5,011 bases of DNA from Acidimicrobiales bacterium (GTDB taxonomy: Bacteria; Actinomycetota; Acidimicrobiia; Acidimicrobiales; Bog-793), in the NCBI GenBank assembly GCA_030037405.1, contig JASHRK010000106.1:1-5011 (forward strand), in the 5' to 3' direction. Shown in pieces: positions 1 through 4,540 of this stretch. The translations under genes were made by a program, and so were the position numbers. A model generated the notes under the pieces. That model saw nothing but the letters and a program-made list of their open reading frames with translations, made no database searches and was not told the origin of the DNA. Each line of letters begins with the position of its first letter. Within the stretch, counting starts at the first letter, position 1.

Positions 1-188
1 AGGTGGACGTGCCCGTGGCCGCCTACCAGGTGAGCGGCGAGTACGCCATGGTGCAAGCCGCCGCCGCCAAGGGGTGGATCGACGGCGAGGCCGTCATGAT
101 CGAGCAGCTGACTGCGATCAAGAGAGCCGGGGCGTCTTTCATCCTCACCTACTTCTCGGCTGCCGCCGCCGAGCTCCTCGGTGGGTGA
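1..188 (+). CDS. hemB: Porphobilinogen synthase (delta-aminolevulinic acid dehydratase), C-terminal part
   Basis: This enzyme condenses two 5-aminolevulinate molecules to porphobilinogen in the cytoplasm, the first common step of tetrapyrrole synthesis. Only about 61 C-terminal codons are in the window (frame from base 3, stop TGA at 186-188); the gene enters from the left and the catalytic lysines lie outside. The visible stretch carries the family signature VPVAAYQVSGEYAM, then a GWID turn and IKRAGASFILTYF. By family knowledge the serine in QVSGEY and the tyrosine in ILTYF belong to the substrate-binding site; both are present. The end (SAAAAELLGG) is where the family normally stops, so the C-terminus looks intact. 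The last 8 bases overlap the start of hemL, which implies co-transcription and probable translational coupling. The GTG at base 3 is an internal valine codon, not a start. Confidence 0.95.
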   Translation, partial: VDVPVAAYQVSGEYAMVQAAAAKGWIDGEAVMIEQLTAIKRAGASFILTYFSAAAAELLGG

Positions 189-1464
189 CGAGGGGCGCCC
201 GAGGGCCGAGGCGCTCTTCGAGCGGGCGCGGCAGGTCATTCCCGGAGGGGTCAACTCGCCGGTGCGGGCCTTCGGGTCCGTCGGGGGCTCTCCCTACTTC
301 GTCCGTTCGGGCTCCGGCGCTTACGTCACCGACGAGGACGGCAACGTCTACCTGGACTACGTCCAGAGCTGGGGTGCCTCGATACTCGGCCACGCCCACC
401 CACCCGTCACGGCGGCTCTCCGGCGGGCGGTAGAGCTGGGCACCAGCTACGGAGCGCCGACCGCGGGCGAGGTGCTCCTGGCCGAGGCGATCTCTCGTGC
501 CGTACCAGGCTGCGAGCAGGTCCGCCTCGTCTCCTCGGGCACCGAGGCGACGATGACGGCGATCCGGCTGGCGCGAGGAGTCACCGGACGCTCGAGGATC
601 GTCAAGTTCGCCGGGTGCTACCACGGGCACAGCGACGGCCTCCTCGCCGCGGGCGGGAGCGGCGTGGCGACGCTCGGTCTCCCCGGCTCGGCAGGAGTCC
701 CTCCCGCCCTCGTCGCCGAGGCGCTCGTCGGGCCGTACAACGCCGTACCCGAGATCGGCGAGGACGTGGCGTGCGTCATCGTGGAGCCGGTGGCGGCGAA
801 CATGGGGCTCGTGCCGCCTGCCGAGGGCTACCTGGGGCGGCTTCGTGCGGAGTGCGACCGTGCCGGGGCACTCCTCGTCTTCGACGAGGTGATAACGGGC
901 TTTCGCGTCACTCGGGGAAGCATCGCCGGGCTCGTCGGCGTCCAGCCGGACATCTGGACCTTCGGGAAGGTGATAGGCGGCGGGCTTCCCCTCGCCGCCC
1001 TCGGGTCGAGCCGGGAGATCATGGAGCACCTGGCGCCGACGGGCCCCGTCTACCAGGCCGGCACCCTCTCGGGGAACCCCCTTGCGACGGCGGCCGGCCT
1101 CGCCGTGCTCGACGAGCTCGACGGCGCGGCTTACGACCGCCTCGCCGCCACCGTCGCTTGCCTAGCCGAGGGCTTACGGGCCGCCGTCGAGTCCGCCGGG
1201 CTGCCGGTGCAGGTTCCCGTCTACCGGACCCTCTTCGGGCTCTTCTTCACAGACTCCCCTGTGACCGACTACGAGGGGGCGCAACGGGCCGCCCAGAGCG
1301 GCATCTACGCGCCGTTCTTCCAGGCGATGCTACGGCGCGGGATCGCACTGGCGCCGAGCCCCTACGAGGTCGCCTTCTGCTCGATGGCCCACTCCGAGCG
1401 TGACGTCGAACGTACTGTCGCCGCCGCCGGCGAGGCAGCCGCCGAGGTCACGGCACAGCGGTGA
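181..1464 (+). CDS. hemL: Glutamate-1-semialdehyde 2,1-aminomutase (PLP enzyme)
   Basis: HemL converts glutamate-1-semialdehyde to 5-aminolevulinate in the C5 pathway, making the substrate of the upstream hemB product. The 427-residue protein has the usual family length. Visible landmarks are the N-terminal VIPGGVNSPVRAF, the phosphate-binding SSGTEATMTAIRLARG (about 118-133), YHGHSDG (147-153), DEVITGFR (235-242, aspartate for the PLP ring nitrogen) and TFGKVIGGGLP, where K263 is the expected Schiff-base lysine. The C-terminal AFCSMAHSERDVERT is also typical. The asparagine that often precedes SGTEA is serine here (S118), probably a harmless variant. GTG 181 is chosen because it places the PGGVNSP motif at the normal distance from the N-terminus and no upstream in-frame start is available. 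There is no clear Shine-Dalgarno sequence, so translation probably relies on coupling through the 8-base overlap with hemB. The 3' end overlaps the convergent reductase gene by 17 bases. Confidence 0.97.
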   Translation: MGDEGRPRAEALFERARQVIPGGVNSPVRAFGSVGGSPYFVRSGSGAYVTDEDGNVYLDYVQSWGASILGHAHPPVTAALRRAVELGTSYGAPTAGEVLLAEAISRAVPGCEQVRLVSSGTEATMTAIRLARGVTGRSRIVKFAGCYHGHSDGLLAAGGSGVATLGLPGSAGVPPALVAEALVGPYNAVPEIGEDVACVIVEPVAANMGLVPPAEGYLGRLRAECDRAGALLVFDEVITGFRVTRGSIAGLVGVQPDIWTFGKVIGGGLPLAALGSSREIMEHLAPTGPVYQAGTLSGNPLATAAGLAVLDELDGAAYDRLAATVACLAEGLRAAVESAGLPVQVPVYRTLFGLFFTDSPVTDYEGAQRAAQSGIYAPFFQAMLRRGIALAPSPYEVAFCSMAHSERDVERTVAAAGEAAAEVTAQR

Positions 1465-1465
1465 C
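1447..1465. repeat. Short dyad spanning the two convergent stop codons
   Basis: GTCAC at 1447-1451 and GTGAC at 1461-1465 form a 5-base inverted repeat with a 9-base loop. It contains the stop codon of the minus-strand reductase (1448-1450) and the stop of hemL (1462-1464). It is too short and lacks any T tract, so it is not a convincing terminator. It is recorded because this is the only place a shared terminator between the two convergent genes could sit. Confidence 0.3.
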
Positions 1466-2770
1466 GGCGTCGCGCAGCTCCGCCAGCTTCGAGGCCCCGG
1501 CAAGGGCGCGGTAGAGGGCTTCCGGAGGCCCGGCCAGCTCCGGGCGGGTCAGGTTAGCCATTATCCGGAGCATCCACTCCATGACGGGTCGCACGTACAT
1601 GCCCGTTCCGACGCAGGGACGCATCACTCTCGGGTTGCTTATCACCTTCACGAAGGCGCGGGCGACGGCGTAGTAGCGCCCGTACTCCTGCTGGAGCCGG
1701 TCCTCGTAGGCCCGGAGGAGGGCGAGATCCCCCGAGTCGAGTGCCTCGGCGGCGACCTCCGCCGCCATCCGGCCCGTCTCGTAGCCGTAGCCGATGCCCT
1801 CCCCGTTGAAGGGGTTGATCGACCCGGCGGCATCGCCGACCACGAGCCAATCCGGGCCGGCGCGGGGCCCGACGGCGAGACCCATGGGGAGCCTGCCTCC
1901 TGTCGGGGGGCCGAGGGAGGTCGTGGGCGAAAGCCCCCACGACCTCGGCGCATAGGCGACGAACTGCTCGAGGAGCTTCGTCGTGTTGACGCCCTTCCAG
2001 CGCGCCGAGGTGGAGAGGAGCCCGATCCCGGCGTTCACGCGGCCGTCGCCGAGCGGGAAGATCCAGCCGTAGCCAGGGACGACGTTGCCGCCGGAGTCGC
2101 GGATGTCGAGATGCGACTCGATGAAGAGGTCGTCGTGGCGGGGAGAGGAGAAGTAGCCGCGAATGGCCATTCCCTGGGGCCACCGCTTGACCCGCTCGGT
2201 GCCGAGCGCCCGTCCGACGCGGGTGAGGGAGCCGTCGGCGACGACCACGACCCGGGCCGAGACGGCGGAGATACTTCCCCTATCGCGGTCGAGCACCCGA
2301 GCGCCGCGGGCGGGTCTTCTCCCGCCCCCCTCAGCGGAGGACAGGGGCTCTACCGCCTCCGCGTTCTGCCACAGCTCGGCTCCGGCCTTGACGGCGTTCT
2401 CGGCCACGAGCCCGTCGAGGTCGTGGCGGGTGATGGTGTAGCCGTAGGACGGGAACTCCGGATGCTCGGGCCAGGCCATCTCGAGGGCCCGACCGAAGGC
2501 GACGGAGCGCAGTCCCTGGTAGCGGTGGTACGAGGCGGAGAGCTCGGGTTCCACTCCCATCTCTGCCAGCTGGCGAACAGCGCGGGGCGTGAGGCCGTCG
2601 CCGCAAGTTTTTGCGCGGGGGAAGCGTTTCTTCTCGACTACGACGACGTCGAGCCCCTCCCGGGCGAGCCAGTAGGCGGCTGCGCTCCCCGAGGGGCCCG
2701 CTCCGACGACGAGGACGTCGCAGGAGCGTTCGGGGGGGCGCGGCGGCTCCAGGGACGAGGGTTTGCCCAC
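1448..2770 (-). CDS. Geranylgeranyl reductase family FAD-dependent oxidoreductase (probable prenyl-chain / menaquinone-tail reductase)
   Basis: This is a flavoprotein of the geranylgeranyl reductase family, which reduces isoprenoid double bonds in chlorophyll precursors, archaeal lipids or, in actinobacteria (MenJ type), menaquinone. From GTG 2770 it has 440 residues. The dinucleotide-binding CDVLVVGAGPSGSAAA is at 17-32 with GAGPSG at 23-28, followed by E46 for the ribose. KTCGDGLTPRAV (from about residue 54) is the family's conserved cysteine motif. VVADGS is near 176-181, YGWIFPLGDGRVNAG from 234 matches the lipid-pocket YxWxFP motif, and VGDAAGSINPFNGEGIGYG from 311 is the second FAD motif. 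The frame stays open to a GTG at 2887, but residues from there are low-complexity and encode an intergenic inverted repeat, so I take 2770. Location beside nuo supports a menaquinone role; this is inference, and other prenyl substrates are possible. No Shine-Dalgarno sequence precedes the start, suggesting a leaderless mRNA. Confidence 0.9.
   Translation of the reverse strand: MGKPSSLEPPRPPERSCDVLVVGAGPSGSAAAYWLAREGLDVVVVEKKRFPRAKTCGDGLTPRAVRQLAEMGVEPELSASYHRYQGLRSVAFGRALEMAWPEHPEFPSYGYTITRHDLDGLVAENAVKAGAELWQNAEAVEPLSSAEGGGRRPARGARVLDRDRGSISAVSARVVVVADGSLTRVGRALGTERVKRWPQGMAIRGYFSSPRHDDLFIESHLDIRDSGGNVVPGYGWIFPLGDGRVNAGIGLLSTSARWKGVNTTKLLEQFVAYAPRSWGLSPTTSLGPPTGGRLPMGLAVGPRAGPDWLVVGDAAGSINPFNGEGIGYGYETGRMAAEVAAEALDSGDLALLRAYEDRLQQEYGRYYAVARAFVKVISNPRVMRPCVGTGMYVRPVMEWMLRIMANLTRPELAGPPEALYRALAGASKLAELRDAVTAVP
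1917..1946. repeat. Strong inverted repeat inside the reductase gene
   Basis: GAGGTCGTGGG (1917-1927) and CCCACGACCTC (1936-1946) are perfect 11-base complements separated by 8 bases. On the plus strand an alternative fold gives GGGC-GAAA-GCCC, a GNRA tetraloop stem, with a 2-base bulge. It lies in the coding region for about SWGLSPTTS (residues 277-285 of the 440-residue form). No T tract follows on either strand, so it is not an intrinsic terminator. Confidence 0.6.
2308..2327. repeat. Short GC-rich inverted repeat in the reductase gene
   Basis: GGGCGGG (2308-2314) and CCCGCCC (2321-2327) flank a 6-base loop. It encodes part of an arginine- and glycine-rich stretch (GGGRRPARGAR) that sits between conserved motifs and looks like a variable surface loop. 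It is probably a by-product of the GC-rich codons and no function is claimed. Confidence 0.4.
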
Positions 2771-2776
2771 GCCACG

Positions 2777-2782
2777 AGTGTA
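2777..2782 (-). promoter_or_regulatory. Putative -10 element for a leaderless reductase mRNA
   Basis: Reading the minus strand, TACACT (a TANNNT match) ends 6 bases before the GTG start at 2770, so transcription would begin at or next to the start codon. This is the spacing expected for leaderless mRNAs, which are common in actinobacteria, and it agrees with the absence of a Shine-Dalgarno sequence upstream of 2770. No good -35 hexamer is visible 16-18 bases further upstream. It supports 2770 as the start but remains a prediction. Confidence 0.4.
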
Positions 2783-2802
2783 AGGGGCAGAGGGCCGGTA
2801 GC

Positions 2803-2841
2803 GGTTGAGGTTGCGGCCCGTCCCGGCGTGCAATCTCAACC
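2803..2841. repeat. Inverted repeat in the divergent intergenic region (candidate operator or leader hairpin)
   Basis: GGTTGAGGTTGC (2803-2814) and GCAATCTCAACC (2830-2841) are complementary over 12 positions: 11 Watson-Crick pairs and one G-T. The spacer is 15 bases and the arm centres are 27 bases apart. It lies in the non-coding gap, about 20-60 bases upstream of the putative -10 of the reductase gene and 76-114 bases upstream of nuoA. Either a dimeric regulator's operator or an RNA hairpin is possible. No T tract flanks it, so it is not an intrinsic terminator. Confidence 0.6.
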
Positions 2842-2849
2842 ACCCCACT

Positions 2850-2864
2850 GACGGGCTGCCTGTC
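2850..2864. repeat. Small hairpin in the reductase-nuoA intergenic region
   Basis: GACGGG (2850-2855) pairs with CCTGTC (2859-2864) across a 3-base loop, with one G-T pair. It follows the larger inverted repeat by 8 bases and precedes the CRP-like site. On its own it is within chance expectation for GC-rich DNA. Confidence 0.3.
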
Positions 2865-2872
2865 CCCGCCGA

Positions 2873-2888
2873 TGTGACCACGTGCACA
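2873..2888. promoter_or_regulatory. CRP/FNR-family-like binding site upstream of nuoA
   Basis: TGTGA (2873-2877), six bases, then GCACA (2884-2888) matches the CRP consensus TGTGA-N6-TCACA with a single mismatch (G for T). Nested in it are the exact palindromes CACGTG (2879-2884) and GTGCAC (2882-2887). It sits 29 bases before the nuoA start, within the divergent promoter region, where a cAMP- or redox-sensing regulator of this family (GlxR or mycobacterial Crp type) could act on complex I expression. The match is by eye; no regulator gene is in the window. Confidence 0.4.
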
Positions 2889-2908
2889 AGGGCGTGCTAG
2901 AACCGCTC

Positions 2909-2912
2909 GGAG
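2909..2912 (+). promoter_or_regulatory. nuoA ribosome binding site
   Basis: GGAG at 2909-2912 lies 4 bases before ATG 2917, a slightly short but workable spacing. It supports 2917 as the nuoA start. A loose extended -10 (TGC-TAGAAC, 2895-2903) lies just upstream, but would leave a leader of only about 7 bases. Confidence 0.5.
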
Positions 2913-2916
2913 ACCC

Positions 2917-3372
2917 ATGGGAAGCCTCGACAGTTACCTACCGATCTTCCTGATGACAGCGCTCGGCATCGTCTTTGCCGCGCTCTCGTTCGTGGCCTCG
3001 AGGATGCTTGCCCCCAGGCGCCCCCACGCGGCAAAGGAGGCTCCCTACGAGTGCGGGATCGTGCCGGCGAAGGAACCGGCGAACCGCTTCCCCGTCCGCT
3101 TCTACCTGGTGGCGATGATCTTCATCATCTTCGACATCGAGATCATCTTCCTCTTCCCATGGGCGATCGTCTTCGGAGAGCTCCACACCTTCGGTCTCGT
3201 CGAGATCCTCGTCTTCGCGGCGGCGATCTTCGTCTCGTTCGTCTACCTCATCGCCAACGGCGCCCTCGACTGGGGGCCGATGAAGAGAGTGCAGCCGCTG
3301 CCGGGGGAGGAGCTCCGGACGAGCAGGTCGACCGTGCGGCGCCTCGGCCCTCGGCGAGACGAGGCGGCTTGA
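2917..3372 (+). CDS. nuoA: NADH-quinone oxidoreductase subunit A (complex I, ND3 homologue)
   Basis: NuoA is a small membrane subunit of proton-pumping complex I, lying near the quinone cavity at the joint between the peripheral and membrane arms. The 151-residue protein has three hydrophobic segments (about 8-30, 62-87 and 93-113). The long first loop contains the family motif APYECGIVP with C46, equivalent by family alignment to the loop cysteine of mitochondrial ND3. The second helix carries RFYLVAMIFIIFDIEIIFLFPWA with the conserved acidic residues D73 and E75. The C-terminus extends about 30 charged residues past the conserved DWG, longer than in many homologues, and rich in arginine. 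ATG 2917 is the first gene start of the nuo operon on the plus strand and has a GGAG upstream. The stop is followed 18 bases later by nuoB. Confidence 0.97.
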   Translation: MGSLDSYLPIFLMTALGIVFAALSFVASRMLAPRRPHAAKEAPYECGIVPAKEPANRFPVRFYLVAMIFIIFDIEIIFLFPWAIVFGELHTFGLVEILVFAAAIFVSFVYLIANGALDWGPMKRVQPLPGEELRTSRSTVRRLGPRRDEAA

Positions 3373-3380
3373 GAGGCAGG

Positions 3381-3400
3381 ATGGGACTCGATGGGCCTTG
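3381..3400 (+). repeat. 10-base imperfect tandem duplication at the nuoB start
   Basis: ATGGGACTCG (3381-3390) is followed directly by ATGGGCCTTG (3391-3400), identical at 8 of 10 positions. The duplication produces two ATG codons in different frames. The first opens only MGLDGP and stops at TGA 3399-3401; the second is the true nuoB start. The purine-rich GAGAGGCAGG lies immediately before the first copy. Confidence 0.6.
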
Positions 3401-3960
3401 ACGACCTGAACCACAACTTCCTCACCGGGACGTTGGAGGAGCTCGTGAAGTGGGCGCGGCGCTCGAGCGTCTGGCCCGCCACCTTCGGCCTCGCCTGCTG
3501 CGCGATCGAGATGATGGCGGCTGGTGCCGCCGATTTCGACCTCGCCAGGTTCGGGATGGAGGTGTTCCGGGCCTCGCCCCGCCAGGCCGACCTCATGGTC
3601 GTGGCCGGGCGGGTCTCGCAGAAGATGGCTCCCGTCCTCCGCCAGGTGTACGACCAGATGATGGAGCCGAAGTGGGTCATCTCGATGGGCGTCTGCGCCT
3701 CGACGGGCGGGATGTTCAACAACTACGCCATCGTCCAGGGCGTCGACCAGATCGTCCCGGTCGACGTCTACGCCCCCGGTTGCCCGCCCGGGCCGCAGAC
3801 CCTCATCCACGCCATCCTGACGCTGCACGAGAAGATCCGTACGGGCGCGATCACCCGCCGCCGATCAGACGGCACGGGCGCCGGCATCCAGATCTCCGAG
3901 GAGGTTCCTGGCTGGGTGCAGCCGAGGCCACGCCCGGTGCACGTCGGGACGCCGAGATGA
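3391..3960 (+). CDS. nuoB: NADH-quinone oxidoreductase subunit B (complex I, PSST homologue, cluster N2)
   Basis: NuoB holds the terminal iron-sulfur cluster N2, which passes electrons to quinone at the interface with NuoD. The 189-residue protein shows the four expected N2 ligands: C36 and C37 in WPATFGLACCAIEMM, C102 in SMGVCASTGG, and C131 in VYAPGCPPGP. The stretch RASPRQADLMVVAGRVSQKMAPVLRQVYDQM is typical of the family. After about residue 155 the tail (RRRSDGTGAG onward) is variable. ATG 3391 is chosen because the alternative ATG at 3381 is out of frame and stops after six codons, and because MGLDDLNHNFL resembles known NuoB N-termini. The stop TGA (3958-3960) shares an ATGA with a 10-codon open frame that leads to nuoC. 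Confidence 0.98.
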   Translation: MGLDDLNHNFLTGTLEELVKWARRSSVWPATFGLACCAIEMMAAGAADFDLARFGMEVFRASPRQADLMVVAGRVSQKMAPVLRQVYDQMMEPKWVISMGVCASTGGMFNNYAIVQGVDQIVPVDVYAPGCPPGPQTLIHAILTLHEKIRTGAITRRRSDGTGAGIQISEEVPGWVQPRPRPVHVGTPR

Positions 3961-3989
3961 CTCCGTTGCGGGCGGTGACGGCGAGGTGA
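3957..3989 (+). other. 10-codon open frame chaining nuoB to nuoC (possible coupling minigene)
   Basis: ATG 3957 overlaps the nuoB stop as ATGA (3957-3960). The frame reads MTPLRAVTAR and ends at TGA 3987-3989, which overlaps the nuoC start as GTGA (3986-3989). So one ribosome could in principle pass from nuoB through this short frame to nuoC by two stop-start events. nuoC has no well-placed Shine-Dalgarno sequence, which makes coupling plausible. It may equally be chance, or the remnant of an older nuoC start now one base out of frame. Confidence 0.3.
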
Positions 3990-4522
3990 CAGCCACGCTG
4001 GCGGAGCTGGCGGAGGTGGCGGGCGAGGCACCCGAGCTCGCGGCCGCGCCCGAGCTCTCGGACGTGGCCGCAGCCCTTCCCCGAGGTGAGCTCGTCCTCT
4101 TCCCGACCCGCGAGCAGTACCTCCCGGCGTGCACCGCCTTGAAGGCGCGCTCGTTCGTCATGTGCGCCGACCTGTGCGCCGTCGACTACCTCGGCCACCT
4201 CGACCGCGAGCTTCCAGAGGGCGTCCAGCCCGAACGCTTCGAGGTCGTCCTCAGCCTTCTCTCCATGGAGATGGCACGCCGGGTGCGGGCGAGAGTGCAG
4301 GTGGGCGAGAGCGACCCGAGGCTCCCGTCGCTCTTCGACCTCTACCCCGGGACCGAGGCGATGGAGCGAGAGGCCTTCGACATGTTCGGGATACGTTTCG
4401 AGGGGCACCCCGACCTGACGCGCATCCTCATGCCCGAGGACTGGGAGGGCCATCCCCTCCGCAAGGACTTCTCCCACGGGCGGGTACCCGTGCAGTTCAA
4501 GGAAGCGCCCGGCCCGAGGTGA
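3986..4522 (+). CDS. nuoC: NADH-quinone oxidoreductase subunit C (complex I, 30 kDa subunit)
   Basis: NuoC is a soluble peripheral-arm subunit of complex I that packs against NuoB and NuoD. It is a separate gene here, not fused to nuoD as in enteric bacteria. The 178-residue protein has a variable, alanine- and glutamate-rich N-terminus (1-35), then VLFPTREQYLPACTALKARSF and CADLCAVDYL. The 30 kDa-subunit signature begins with EREAFDMFGIRFEGHPDL and continues TRILMPEDWEGHPLRKDF near the C-terminus. GTG 3986 is the assigned start; it lies 25 bases after nuoB and lacks a clear Shine-Dalgarno sequence (only a weak GGGCGG 10 or more bases upstream). The start is therefore less certain than the gene, with an in-frame GTG at 4016 as an alternative. 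An ATG at 3957 is one base out of frame. nuoD follows after 18 bases. Confidence 0.95.
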   Translation: MTATLAELAEVAGEAPELAAAPELSDVAAALPRGELVLFPTREQYLPACTALKARSFVMCADLCAVDYLGHLDRELPEGVQPERFEVVLSLLSMEMARRVRARVQVGESDPRLPSLFDLYPGTEAMEREAFDMFGIRFEGHPDLTRILMPEDWEGHPLRKDFSHGRVPVQFKEAPGPR

Positions 4523-4529
4523 GCCGATG

Positions 4530-4534
4530 AGGAG
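4530..4534 (+). promoter_or_regulatory. nuoD ribosome binding site
   Basis: AGGAG at 4530-4534 lies 6 bases before ATG 4541, a near-ideal spacing that fixes the nuoD start. The A of this site belongs to an ATGA at 4527-4530 that opens a 5-codon frame (MRSRS) ending at 4544, overlapping the nuoD ATG. Confidence 0.75.
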
Positions 4535-4540
4535 CCGGTC

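Noticed and set aside
145..1029. A 294-codon minus-strand open frame across hemL
   Set aside because: The plus strand encodes a full-length HemL with all catalytic motifs. The antisense product is Arg/Asp/Gly-rich without family features.
2600..2616. CGCAA-GTTT-TTGCG hairpin with a T run, resembling a terminator
   Set aside because: It lies inside the reductase coding sequence at the conserved KTCGDG motif. The stem is only 5 bases and the T run is in the loop, not after the stem.
1400..2851. A 483-codon open frame on the plus strand antisense to the reductase gene
   Set aside because: It is the GC-rich shadow of a gene with complete FAD motifs on the other strand. Its product is low-complexity, rich in Gly, Arg, Glu and Val, with no recognisable domain.
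2895..2903. TGC-TAGAAC as an extended -10 promoter for nuoA
   Set aside because: It would start the mRNA about 7 bases before ATG 2917 and nearly remove the GGAG site; the hexamer match is loose. The GTGACC upstream is only a partial -35.
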